Positions 1 through 11,253 of a stretch of DNA of 64,000 bases are shown here, one piece after another (position 1 is the stretch's first letter; every line of letters starts with the position of its first letter). Source of the stretch: Thiobacillus sp. (GTDB taxonomy: Bacteria > Pseudomonadota > Gammaproteobacteria > Burkholderiales > Thiobacillaceae); assembly GCA_021166845.1 (NCBI GenBank), contig JAJPEP010000064.1:1-64000 (forward strand). The letters are read 5' to 3'. Both the position numbers and the translations under genes were made by a program. Below the pieces are notes generated by a model. That model saw only the letters and a list, made by a program, of their open reading frames with translations. It ran no database searches and was not told where the DNA came from.

Positions 1-2734
<2,734 letters not shown>

Positions 2735-2738
<4 letters not shown>

Positions 2739-3895
2739 GCTGCTTTCTCCACGGCGAGCTTGGCTGCGTCGGTGAGTCTCTCGGCCGCAAGGATCGCCAG
2801 CCCCGATTCGGCCAGCAGCTTGCGCCCCAGTTCGGCGTTGGTACCTTCCAGCCGCACGATCACCGGCACCTTGACGCCGACTTCCTTCACCGCCTGGATG
2901 ATGCCTTCGGCGATGACATCGCAGCGGACGATGCCGCCGAAGATGTTGATCAGCACCGCGCGCACATTGGGGTCGAGCAGGATGATCTTGAAGCCCTGCG
3001 CCACCGTCTCGGGCGTGGCGCCGCCGCCGACGTCGAGGAAGTTGGCGGGCGTGCCGCCTTCAAGCTGGATCAGGTCCATCGTCGCCATCGCGAGGCCCGC
3101 GCCATTGACCATGCAGCCGATGTTGCCGGTGAGTGCGACGTAGTTCACATTGGCCGCGTTGGCGGCGGCTTCCTTGGCATCGATCTGGCTGTCGTCGCGC
3201 AGCTCGGCCAGGCTCTTGCGGCGGTACAGCGCGTTGTCGTCGACGCTCATCTTGCAGTCGAGCGGCAGCACGCGGTTGTCGGCGGTCACCACCAGCGGAT
3301 TGATTTCGAGCAGGCTCAAGTCGTTGGCGACGAACACGCGATACAGCTGCGGCAGCAGGCGGCAGAAATCCTTGTACGCCTCGCCCGCCAGCTCCAGCGC
3401 GAAGGCCAACGCGCGGCACTGGAAATCCTGCACGCCAAAGAGCGGGTCGCAGGTTTCCGTCAGCACCTTTTCCGGGGTGGCGTGGGCGACTTCCTCGATG
3501 TCCATGCCGCCGGCGGCGGAAGCCACGATGGCGACGCGTTCGGTCTCGCGATCGACCAGCAAGGAGAGATACAACTCGCGCGCGATCGGCAGGGTTTCCT
3601 CGACCAGCACCTGGTTCACCGGCTGGCCGTCGGGCGCATTCTGGTTGGTCACCAGGGGTTTGCCGAGCAGCGATTCGGCCATCGCGCGCACGTCGTCGAG
3701 GCGCTTGACGACCTTGACCCCGCCCACCTTGCCGCGCCCGCCGGCGTGAATCTGCGCCTTCACCACCCAGGCGTCGCCGCCCAATTCGCTTGCGGCTTCT
3801 ACAGCAGCCTCGGCACTCGCTGCGGCGATGCCGCGCGGCGTGTTAATGTTGCCCGAGCGCAGGATTTGTTTGGCCTGATATTCATGCAGGTTCAT
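2735..3895 (-). CDS. sucC: Succinyl-CoA ligase, beta subunit
   Basis: This 386-residue beta subunit has an ATP-grasp domain at the N-terminus and a CoA-ligase-type domain at the C-terminus. The start at 3895 gives [13 protein letters not shown], the conserved N-terminus of the family. The open frame continues about 70 codons upstream but that part has no family similarity. Motifs include [18 protein letters not shown] (ATP-grasp), LEINPLVV (metal binding) and [16 protein letters not shown]. It is first in the sucCD-nadE-glnB unit. Its ATG is only 10 bp from the divergent ATG at 3906, so its promoter must lie inside that neighbour. Confidence 0.97.
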
Positions 3896-3905
3896 TTGTT
3901 TTTCG

Positions 3906-5093
3906 ATGGAAGCTCGCCAAAACGTGCATTTTGAAGCAAAGCCCCCCGCGACGGAAGCCGAAGCCGCGGAAACAGTCGTCCGCGTCGTCACAAGGATTGC
4001 GGAGTTGCCGGCCGACGCCTGGAATGCCCTGGCCGGCGACTCACCCTTCGTACGGCACGCCTTCCTCGACGCGCTGGAAACCACCGGTTGCGTCGGCGCC
4101 CACATCGGCTGGGAGCCGGTGCATCTGGCCCTGTTTCGCGACGGCCAACTCGACGCCGCGATGCCGCTCTACGTCAAGCATCATTCCTGGGGCGAATTCG
4201 TGTTCGACTGGTCCTGGGCCGACGCCTACCGCCGTCAAGGCTTGGCCTACTACCCCAAGCTGGTCTGCTGCGTGCCGTTTTCGCCGGCGCCCGGCCCGCG
4301 CCTGCTGGCGAAAAACGACGCCGGCCGCGCCGCGCTGATCCAGGCCGCGCTCAAACTCACCCGCGATTTGAACTGCTCGTCCTTCCACATCCTGTTCCCC
4401 ACCGAGCCCGACCATGCCGCGCTCAATGCGACACCGCTGCTGCACCGCAGCGGCTTCCAGTTCCACTGGTTCAACGCCGGCTACGGCAGCTTCGACGATT
4501 TCCTCGCCGCGATGACGCACGACAAGCGCAAGAAAATCCACCAGGAGAGAAAGAAGCTCGACAAGCTGGGAGTGACGTTCCGCTGGGTGGAAGGCGCGCA
4601 GAGCACCGACGCCGACTGGGACCATTTCTACCGCTGCTACGCCGACACCTACGCCCGCCACCGCAGCGAACCGCATCTCAACCGCGCCTTTTTCGCGAAG
4701 CTGCGCGAGACGATGCCGGGCAATCTGCTGCTCATCATTGCGGACAAGGACAGCGAGCCCACCGCCTGCTCGTTCTGCGTGAAGGACAGCCAGCGCCTGT
4801 ACGGCCGCCACTGGGGCACGCTGGAATACGTGCCCGGCCTGCATTTCGAGACCTGCTACCAGCAGGGCATCGAATACGCGATCGCGAAGGGATTGAAAGT
4901 CTTCGAAGGCGGCGCGCAAGGCGAGCACAAGCTGTCGCGCGGCCTCGTTCCGACCGCCACGCATTCCTGGCACTGGCTGGAAAATGCCGAATTCCGCGAG
5001 GCGGTCGACCGTTTCCTGGAACGCGAAACCGACGCCATCGGCCACTACATGAACGAGCTCGACGGGCCCTTCCGCCGCGAGCCGCCCGGCTGA
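3906..5093 (+). CDS. FemAB/GNAT-like acyltransferase (DUF482 family)
   Basis: This 395-residue soluble protein resembles the DUF482 family, described as a GNAT-fold relative of the peptidoglycan interpeptide FemAB transferases. Supporting stretches are SPFVRHAFLDALE near residue 38, LPLYVKHHSWGEFVFDW, MTHDKRKKIHQERKK and the C-terminal FEGGAQGEHKLSRGL and THSWHW signatures. The substrate is unknown. No clear ribosome-binding site precedes the chosen ATG and the gene is divergent from sucC with a 10-bp gap. The true start could be slightly downstream, since the first 30 residues are poorly conserved in character. Confidence 0.82.
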   Translation: MEARQNVHFEAKPPATEAEAAETVVRVVTRIAELPADAWNALAGDSPFVRHAFLDALETTGCVGAHIGWEPVHLALFRDGQLDAAMPLYVKHHSWGEFVFDWSWADAYRRQGLAYYPKLVCCVPFSPAPGPRLLAKNDAGRAALIQAALKLTRDLNCSSFHILFPTEPDHAALNATPLLHRSGFQFHWFNAGYGSFDDFLAAMTHDKRKKIHQERKKLDKLGVTFRWVEGAQSTDADWDHFYRCYADTYARHRSEPHLNRAFFAKLRETMPGNLLLIIADKDSEPTACSFCVKDSQRLYGRHWGTLEYVPGLHFETCYQQGIEYAIAKGLKVFEGGAQGEHKLSRGLVPTATHSWHWLENAEFREAVDRFLERETDAIGHYMNELDGPFRREPPG

Positions 5094-6095
5094 TCAGACC
5101 AGAACCGCGGTCAGATAGGTCACGTACAGGGCGCCGTTGACGAACAGGTGCCACACGCGCAGTCCGCCGTTCAACACCGCCCAGCGCAGCCAGAACGCTG
5201 CAACCAGCGTGATCGCCACGCCCAGCAGCACTTCCTTTTGCGGCGCCCACGGCGTCAGCGAAATGCCGATGGCGGGCAGCAGCGTGCCCTGGAACACCAT
5301 CGCGCCGGTGATGTTGCCGAATGCCAGGGTGTCCTTGCGCTTGCGGATCCACAGGATCGAATTGATCTTCTCGGGCAGTTCGGTCGCGATCGGAATGATC
5401 AAAAGCGACAGCAGCAGCGCGGAGATGCCGATGATGGGCGCAGCGGCTTCCACGCCGTGGATGAAGCCCTTGGCGCCGGTGACCAGCAGCGCCAGCCCCA
5501 GCGCCAGCTGCACCAGGATGAAAATCAGGTTCTGCGGCAGGCCCAGCCGGCTCAGCAGCATCGGCGAGCCGGCCTCGGTGGCGTGGCCGTCTTCCACCAG
5601 CCCGGCCGAGGCGCGCAGGGTCAGCATCACGTAGACGAAGTAGATCGTCACCATGCCAAAGGCGATGCCTGCACGCACCCAGCCTTCGCCATGCGGGATG
5701 AACATGGCGACGAACGCCAGCAGGAACGCCATCAGGAAGAAATCCAGGTCGCGCTTGAGGCCGGTCTTCTCCGGGGTGAGGTGGCCCAGCAGGCCGCGCC
5801 GCTTCAGCACCGCCACGCTCATCAGACACAGCGACAGCGTCGACAGCATCAAGGGCGCGCCGAGAATCGCACCGACGCCGATTTCCTCGTTGGTGGCGGC
5901 GTTGCCGGTGCCGGCGAAAATCGCCAGCAGCGGCACCAGGGTTTCCGGCATGGCGGTGCCGACCGCGGCAAACAACGAGCCGGTCACGCCTTCCGAGATT
6001 TTGAGTTTTTCGCCCAGGTGTTCGAGCGCGTTGACAAAGATTTCCGCCGCCACCAGGATGAGCAGCAGATAACCGAAGAGTTCGAGAAACAGCAT
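5094..6095 (-). CDS. Sodium/calcium exchanger family membrane protein
   Basis: This 333-residue polytopic inner-membrane protein belongs to the CaCA (cation/Ca2+ antiporter) superfamily. The two inverted alpha-repeats are visible: GSLFAAVGTAMPETLVPLLA in the first half and PIATELPEKINSILW plus GNITGAMVFQGTLLP in the second. The acidic residues after the proline (PET, PEK) correspond to the ion-coordinating Glu of the family. It is convergent with the 3906 gene, with stops adjacent. Ion specificity (Ca2+, Na+ or H+) cannot be read from the sequence. Confidence 0.87.
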   Translation of the reverse strand: MLFLELFGYLLLILVAAEIFVNALEHLGEKLKISEGVTGSLFAAVGTAMPETLVPLLAIFAGTGNAATNEEIGVGAILGAPLMLSTLSLCLMSVAVLKRRGLLGHLTPEKTGLKRDLDFFLMAFLLAFVAMFIPHGEGWVRAGIAFGMVTIYFVYVMLTLRASAGLVEDGHATEAGSPMLLSRLGLPQNLIFILVQLALGLALLVTGAKGFIHGVEAAAPIIGISALLLSLLIIPIATELPEKINSILWIRKRKDTLAFGNITGAMVFQGTLLPAIGISLTPWAPQKEVLLGVAITLVAAFWLRWAVLNGGLRVWHLFVNGALYVTYLTAVLV

Positions 6096-6194
6096 GAGCG
6101 CCAGCCGGGAGGAAAGCCGCGATTCTAGCAGCCTGTCGGATGCTGCCGCCCTATCTTTTTTTCACCCCTGGCCGAAGGCGATTTACACCCATGA

Positions 6195-6650
6195 TCAGGG
6201 CGCCAGGGCGCGTCCGAGGAACACCACCGCAATCGTCAGCAACCCCAGGTTGAGGTTGATGCCGATCAGCATGCGGATTTGCGCCAGCGCCGCGCCGCCT
6301 GCTTTCCAGTTCTGCTCGCCGACCGCGCGCTTGAGTTTCTTGTAGGGGATGAAAAATACCTGCGCGAAAATCAGCATCATCAGCACGCCGAGCGCCAGCA
6401 TGGCCATGGCGTAGAGCGGTGCGGCCATGCCGCCGAGCAGCGCCAGCATGTGCAGCCCGGTCAGCAGGATCAGCGCCACCGAGGCCCACACCCAGGGGAA
6501 GAACTTGCCGAACACGCCGGCCCACAGTGTGAGCCGTTGCGGCGGTTCGAGCACGCTGGCGGCCACCGGGCGCAGCGCCATGTAGGCGAAAAACATGCCG
6601 CCGACCCAGACGACGACGCCCATCACATGCAGAAATAACGAGACATTCAC
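6195..6650 (-). CDS. CopD-like small integral membrane protein
   Basis: This 151-residue protein has four predicted membrane helices. It starts MNVSLFLHVMGVVVWVGGMF, a helix-with-His pattern typical of CopD/DUF2269-type proteins, and contains further GLHMLALLGG and LIGINLNLGLL segments. CopD-like proteins are associated with copper or heme handling, but here only the fold class is supported. The start lies 11 bp after the rnhB stop, so it is probably the distal gene of the long rpsB-to-rnhB unit. The 99 bp between it and the exchanger gene contain nothing I recognise. Confidence 0.7.
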   Translation of the reverse strand: MNVSLFLHVMGVVVWVGGMFFAYMALRPVAASVLEPPQRLTLWAGVFGKFFPWVWASVALILLTGLHMLALLGGMAAPLYAMAMLALGVLMMLIFAQVFFIPYKKLKRAVGEQNWKAGGAALAQIRMLIGINLNLGLLTIAVVFLGRALAP

Positions 6651-6661
6651 GGGACTTCCTT

Positions 6662-7276
6662 TCAGAACAAAACGGATTGATCAAGCATGAGTTTAATCGG
6701 GGAAAAGCTTCTCCTGTGCTGCGGGCAGGCGCCGTGCGCCTTCAATGCAGCCAGGTGCGTGGCGGTGCCGTAGCCCATGTGGCGGGCAAAGCCGTACATG
6801 GGAAAGTCTTCGTGCAATCCGCACATATACTGGTCGCGCGCGGTCTTGGCCAGGATCGAGGCGGCGGCGATCGCGGCCACCTTGTCGTCGCCCTTGACCA
6901 CCGCCTGCGAGCGCCACGCCCAGTCAGGGCAGCGGTTGCCGTCGACCCAGACGTCGTCGGGCGGTGTCCGCAAACCGGCCACGGCGCGCTGCATCGCCAG
7001 CAGGGTCGCCTGCAGGATGTTCAGCCGGTCGATCTCGGCGACGCTGGCCTCGGCCACGCACCAGGCGACGGCACGCGCGCGGATCTCGTCGGCCAGGCGC
7101 TCGCGCGCGGCGGCGGAAAGTTTCTTGGAGTCGCGCAGGCCGGCGATCGGCTGCGCGGGATCGAGCATGACCGCCGCCGCCATCACCGGCCCCGCCAGCG
7201 GGCCGCGGCCGGCCTCGTCGACGCCGCACAGCCCGAGCGGTCCCACGTGCAGGATGACGGGCTGGCGCGGCGTCAT
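6662..7276 (-). CDS. rnhB: Ribonuclease HII
   Basis: This 204-residue enzyme cleaves RNA in RNA-DNA hybrids and removes misincorporated ribonucleotides. The family signature [14 protein letters not shown] supplies the first acidic catalytic residues. The Asp of [11 protein letters not shown] and the Asp of ARDQYM follow in the expected order. The ATG overlaps the lpxB stop by 4 bp. Position after lpxB is the conserved arrangement at the end of the lipid A gene block. Confidence 0.97.
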   Translation of the reverse strand: MTPRQPVILHVGPLGLCGVDEAGRGPLAGPVMAAAVMLDPAQPIAGLRDSKKLSAAARERLADEIRARAVAWCVAEASVAEIDRLNILQATLLAMQRAVAGLRTPPDDVWVDGNRCPDWAWRSQAVVKGDDKVAAIAAASILAKTARDQYMCGLHEDFPMYGFARHMGYGTATHLAALKAHGACPQHRRSFSPIKLMLDQSVLF

Positions 7277-8403
7277 GCGCCCTCCAGGTAGGGCCGCACC
7301 GCCTCGGCGATGCGCGCGCTGGCATCCTGCCGCAGGCTCGCGTGCATGGCGCGGAAGATTTCGATCGCCGCATCCCGGCGCGGCGCGTCGTCCAGCCAGT
7401 CCAGCGCGTCATTTGCCAGGTTCTCCGGCGTGGCGGCTTCCTGCACCCGTTCCGGCGCCACGAAATCGCGCGCCAGAATGTTCGGCAGGCCGATCCACGG
7501 CAGCAGCGCTTTCTTGCGCATCAGGTAGGCGGTGAGCGCGGGCACGCGGTAGGTGATGACCATGGGTTTCTTGAACAGCGCGGCTTCGAGGGTGGCGGTG
7601 CCGGAGGCCACCAGCGCGACGTCGCACGCGGCCAGCGCAGTGTGCGACCGGCCATCCAGAACCTGCAGCGGAAGATCCAGTCTTTGCGCCGCCTGCCGGA
7701 CCAGCCGCGCGGCTGCCTCGCTCGCGGCGGGCAGCACGAACTGCGCATCGGGGTGGCGCCGGCGAATGCGCATCGCGGCGTCGAGCATCAATCGCGCATG
7801 CCGCGCCACCTCGGACAGCCGGCTGCCCGGCAGCAGCGCGATGACCGGGCCGGCTGCCAGTCCCAGCGCCGACCGCGCTGCGGCGGTTTCGGGTTCAAGC
7901 GGAATCACGTCGGCCAGCGGATGGCCGACGTAGGTGACCGGGATGCCGGCGTCGCGGTAGATCGCTTCCTCGAACGGAAACACCACCAGCATGTGCGACA
8001 CCGCCTGCCCGATGCGGTGAATGCGCTCGGGCCGCCACGCCCAGATCGACGGGCTGACGAAATGCACGGTGGGAATGCCGGCCTGCTTGAGCCGGGCTTC
8101 CAGCGCGAAGTTGAAATCCGGCGCGTCGATGCCGACGAAGACGCGCGGCCGTTCGCGCAGGAAATAGCGGGCGATGCGGGAGCGGATCCACAGCAGTTCG
8201 GGCAGGTGGCGCAGCACCTCGACGTAACCGTTGACCGCCAGTTTTTCGCTCGGATAGATCGCTTCGACGCCGGTTTCGATCATGCGCGGGCCGGCGATTC
8301 CGGCAGCGCGCAAATCGGGGCGCCTTTGTTTCAGTGAGGCAATGAAGTGCGCGCCAAGGAGATCGCCGGACGCTTCGCCGGCGATGGTCCCCAGATCAAT
8401 CAC
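7273..8403 (-). CDS. lpxB: Lipid-A-disaccharide synthase
   Basis: This 376-residue GT19 glycosyltransferase condenses UDP-2,3-diacylglucosamine with lipid X to form the lipid A disaccharide at the inner membrane. The N-terminus [13 protein letters not shown], the [10 protein letters not shown] segment and the [13 protein letters not shown] and YVGHPLAD motifs are diagnostic. The start codon is GTG and overlaps the lpxA stop as GTGA, so expression is coupled to lpxA. Confidence 0.97.
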   Translation of the reverse strand: MIDLGTIAGEASGDLLGAHFIASLKQRRPDLRAAGIAGPRMIETGVEAIYPSEKLAVNGYVEVLRHLPELLWIRSRIARYFLRERPRVFVGIDAPDFNFALEARLKQAGIPTVHFVSPSIWAWRPERIHRIGQAVSHMLVVFPFEEAIYRDAGIPVTYVGHPLADVIPLEPETAAARSALGLAAGPVIALLPGSRLSEVARHARLMLDAAMRIRRRHPDAQFVLPAASEAAARLVRQAAQRLDLPLQVLDGRSHTALAACDVALVASGTATLEAALFKKPMVITYRVPALTAYLMRKKALLPWIGLPNILARDFVAPERVQEAATPENLANDALDWLDDAPRRDAAIEIFRAMHASLRQDASARIAEAVRPYLEGA

Positions 8404-9173
8404 CGGATGATGCCGCGCTCGGTGCGCGCGAGGAAATCGAGCAACTGCTGCACTTCGGCGTGCTGGGCCGCCTCGGGGGTGAGCTTGGCTTTTGCCTCGG
8501 CCAGCGTATTGCCTTCGCGGTAGAGAATTTTGTAGGCGCGCTTCAGGGCGGCCAGCGCCTCGGCGGAAAACCCGCGCCGCTTGAGGCCTTCGCTGTTGAG
8601 GCCATGCGGCGCGGCGGGCTGCCCGGACGCCATGACGAAGGGCGGAATGTCCTTGAACACCACGCTGGAGATGCCGGTCATCACGTGGGCGCCGACCTTG
8701 CAGAACTGGTGCACGCCGGTGAAGCCGCCGAGGATCGCCCAGTCGCCGACTTCGGCGTGCCCCGCCAGCGAGGCATTGTTGGCGAAGATGGTGCGGTCGC
8801 CCACCACGCAGTCATGCGCGATGTGGACGTAAGCCATGATCCAGTTGTGGCTACCGATCGTCGTCACGCCACGATCCTGCACGGTGCCGGTGTTGAAGGT
8901 GCAGAACTCGCGGATCACGTTGTGGTCGCCGATTTCAAGCCGCGTCGGCTCGCCCGCGTATTTCTTGTCCTGCGGCGCCTCGCCGAGCGAGACGAAATGG
9001 AAGATCTGGTTGTGCGCACCGATTCTGGTATGGCCGGTGATCACGGCATGGGCGCCGACCGTGGTGCCGGCGCCGATCTCGACGTGTTCGCCGATGATCG
9101 TATAGGGACCGATCTCGACGTCGTCCGCAAGCCGGGCGCCCGCGGCGACCAGCGCGGTGGGATGAATATTCAT
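8400..9173 (-). CDS. lpxA: UDP-N-acetylglucosamine acyltransferase
   Basis: This 257-residue enzyme catalyses the first step of lipid A synthesis, transferring 3-hydroxyacyl from ACP to UDP-GlcNAc. It is built of left-handed beta-helix hexapeptide repeats (for example VEIGPYTIIGEHVEIGAG). The catalytic His lies in MAYVHIAHDCVVGD, and the C-terminal helical domain begins after LNSEGLKRRGFS. It lies 3 bp downstream of fabZ. Confidence 0.97.
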   Translation of the reverse strand: MNIHPTALVAAGARLADDVEIGPYTIIGEHVEIGAGTTVGAHAVITGHTRIGAHNQIFHFVSLGEAPQDKKYAGEPTRLEIGDHNVIREFCTFNTGTVQDRGVTTIGSHNWIMAYVHIAHDCVVGDRTIFANNASLAGHAEVGDWAILGGFTGVHQFCKVGAHVMTGISSVVFKDIPPFVMASGQPAAPHGLNSEGLKRRGFSAEALAALKRAYKILYREGNTLAEAKAKLTPEAAQHAEVQQLLDFLARTERGIIR

Positions 9174-9176
9174 GAT

Positions 9177-9626
9177 TTAAATTTGGGGCTTGTCGCGCAG
9201 GGTGGCCATCAGTTCGGCTTCGGCGACCAGCCCGCCGCCCACTTCGGCACGCCCGGTGTATTTCCAGATGCCGCGCATCTCGCGCACGATGCTGACCTTG
9301 AGCACCAGCTGGTCGCCTGGCTTGACCGGCTTCTTGAAGCGCGCGCCGTCGATGCCGGCGAAGTAGACGATGCCGATATCTTCCGGCGCGATGTTCTTGG
9401 TCTTGAAGGACAGGATCGCCGCCGCCTGGGCCATCGCTTCGAGGATCAGCACGCCCGGCATCACCGGCGCGCCGGGGAAGTGGCCGGAAAAAAACGGTTC
9501 GTTGATGGTGACGTTCTTGATCGCGGTGATGGTTTTTCCGAGTTCCATCTCGATGACCCGGTCGATCAGCAGAAAGGGGTAGCGATGCGGCAGATACTGC
9601 ATCACCTGCTCGATTTCCATGATCAT
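9177..9626 (-). CDS. fabZ: 3-hydroxyacyl-ACP dehydratase
   Basis: This 149-residue hot-dog-fold dehydratase of fatty acid elongation has the N-terminal [13 protein letters not shown] signature and the active-site segment [14 protein letters not shown] with catalytic His and a downstream Glu in [11 protein letters not shown] at 9626 overlaps the lpxD stop as ATGA. A second in-frame ATG six bases downstream is the alternative start. Its place between lpxD and lpxA balances 3-hydroxyacyl-ACP use between phospholipid and lipid A. Confidence 0.97.
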   Translation of the reverse strand: MIMEIEQVMQYLPHRYPFLLIDRVIEMELGKTITAIKNVTINEPFFSGHFPGAPVMPGVLILEAMAQAAAILSFKTKNIAPEDIGIVYFAGIDGARFKKPVKPGDQLVLKVSIVREMRGIWKYTGRAEVGGGLVAEAELMATLRDKPQI

Positions 9627-10654
9627 GATTTGCTTTCCAGTTCGTTGATGCGTTTTTCGAGCTGCTTGACACGGTTCACCAGCTTGTCGAGATTGCGCAT
9701 GTGGACGGCGTTCTTCTGCCAGACCTCGTGTTCAGTGAACGGCGGCGCCGAGGTGTAGGTGCCCGCCTTCGGCAGCGACTTGGTGATCAGGGTATTGGTC
9801 GAGATGCGGGTGCCGTCGGCGATCTTGATGTGACCGAAAATCATCGCCGCACCGCCGATCATGCAGTGGCGACCGATCCTGGCGCTGCCGGCGATGCCGG
9901 TGCAGGCCGCGATCACGGTATGCGCGCCGATCGTCACGTTGTGCGCGACCTGGACCAGGTTGTCTAGCTTGACGCCTTCCTCGATCACCGTGTCTTCCAG
10001 TGCGCCGCGGTCGATGGTGGTGCAGGCGCCGACCTCGACATCGTCGCCGATCAGCACGCGGCCGATCTGCGGGATTTTTTCCCAGCGGCCTTCGCTCGGT
10101 GCGAAGCCGAAGCCGTCGGAGCCGATGACGCATGCCGAATGCAGGATGGCGCGGTCGCCCACTTCGCAGCGGTGGTAGACGGTGACATTGGCGTGCAGCA
10201 GGCAATCTGCGCCGACGCAGGCGTGGTCGCCGACCACGCAGTTGGGCCCGACCACCGTGCGGGCGCCAATCGCCGCGCCGCTGCCGATCACGGCGCCGGC
10301 TGCGATGCTGGCATCGGCGGCGATCTTCGCGTCCGGCGCGACCGTCGCCGCGGGATGAACCCCCGCAGGCGGGCGCGGCGACGGATTCAGCAGGGCCGAG
10401 ACGCGCGCGAAATAGAGGTAGGGATTGGGCGTGAGGATGCGCGGCAGGTCGGTGGCGTCTCGCGCATCCGCCGGCAGAATGACCGCACCCGCGCGGGTGC
10501 TCGCCAGTTGGGAGAGATACTTTTCCTGCGAGACGAAGCCGATTTCGTCAGGCGTGGCGCGATCCAGCGGCGCAACCTGACACACCGTCCGCGCGCCATC
10601 GCCCACGAGTTCCCCGCCAAAACGGGCGACCAGCGCTGCCAGCGTTACAGCCAT
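9623..10654 (-). CDS. lpxD: UDP-3-O-acylglucosamine N-acyltransferase
   Basis: This 343-residue enzyme catalyses the third step of lipid A synthesis. An N-terminal uridine-binding domain is followed by hexapeptide-repeat beta-helix from about residue 100 (for example [19 protein letters not shown]). The catalytic His is in [14 protein letters not shown]-terminal helix ([15 protein letters not shown]) completes the family architecture. The 67-bp gap to skp upstream is the widest in this part of the operon. Confidence 0.97.
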   Translation of the reverse strand: MAVTLAALVARFGGELVGDGARTVCQVAPLDRATPDEIGFVSQEKYLSQLASTRAGAVILPADARDATDLPRILTPNPYLYFARVSALLNPSPRPPAGVHPAATVAPDAKIAADASIAAGAVIGSGAAIGARTVVGPNCVVGDHACVGADCLLHANVTVYHRCEVGDRAILHSACVIGSDGFGFAPSEGRWEKIPQIGRVLIGDDVEVGACTTIDRGALEDTVIEEGVKLDNLVQVAHNVTIGAHTVIAACTGIAGSARIGRHCMIGGAAMIFGHIKIADGTRISTNTLITKSLPKAGTYTSAPPFTEHEVWQKNAVHMRNLDKLVNRVKQLEKRINELESKS

Positions 10655-10721
10655 AGGATGGGTTTTACTTTCCGCGAAAGATTTATTTCCATGCCGGCGT
10701 TGTTTCCCGCGCCGGCTTGTT

Positions 10722-11228
10722 TTATTTTCCGCCCAGCGCCTTCATCACCCGGTCGGTGATGTCGTTTTTGGGGTCGACATAAACCGCCTGCTCGATGACC
10801 AGATCGAATTTCTCGGCGCGCGCGATCTCCTGAATCGCCTTGCGCGCACGCTCCTGGATCTGTCCCAGTTCTTCGTTGCGGCGCAGGTTGAGGTCTTCGC
10901 GGAACTCGCGCCCCTGGCGCTGCAGTTCGCGATTGAGATTGCCCAGATCGCGTTCCTTCGCCTTGCGCTCGCTGTCCGACATGGTCACGCCATCCTTGTC
11001 GAGTTGCGCCTGCAGTTCGCGCGCCTGCTTGGCGAGTTTCTGCAACTCCTGATCGCGCGCGGCGAATTCGCGCTCCAGTTTCTTCTGGGCGGCGACCGAC
11101 AGCGGGGCTTCGCGCAACAGCTTTTCAGTGTTGACGAAACCGATCTTGGTATCGGCCAGGGTGGGAACGGCCGCAAAGGCGGACGCCAGAATCAGGGAAA
11201 CGACAAGCTGCTTGAATTTCATCATCAT
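10722..11228 (-). CDS. skp: Periplasmic chaperone Skp/OmpH
   Basis: This 168-residue periplasmic chaperone escorts unfolded outer-membrane proteins to BamA. A signal peptide ([19 protein letters not shown]) precedes mature [17 protein letters not shown], followed by long charged coiled-coil helices rich in Lys, Glu and Gln that form the tentacles. I start at the ATG at 11228. The codon before it is TTG, two further ATGs follow, and the GGAG ribosome-binding site fits 11228. It lies 25 bp after bamA, the usual partner. Confidence 0.95.
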   Translation of the reverse strand: MMMKFKQLVVSLILASAFAAVPTLADTKIGFVNTEKLLREAPLSVAAQKKLEREFAARDQELQKLAKQARELQAQLDKDGVTMSDSERKAKERDLGNLNRELQRQGREFREDLNLRRNEELGQIQERARKAIQEIARAEKFDLVIEQAVYVDPKNDITDRVMKALGGK

Positions 11229-11253
11229 CAAATACTCCGGTAACGGCTAACCC

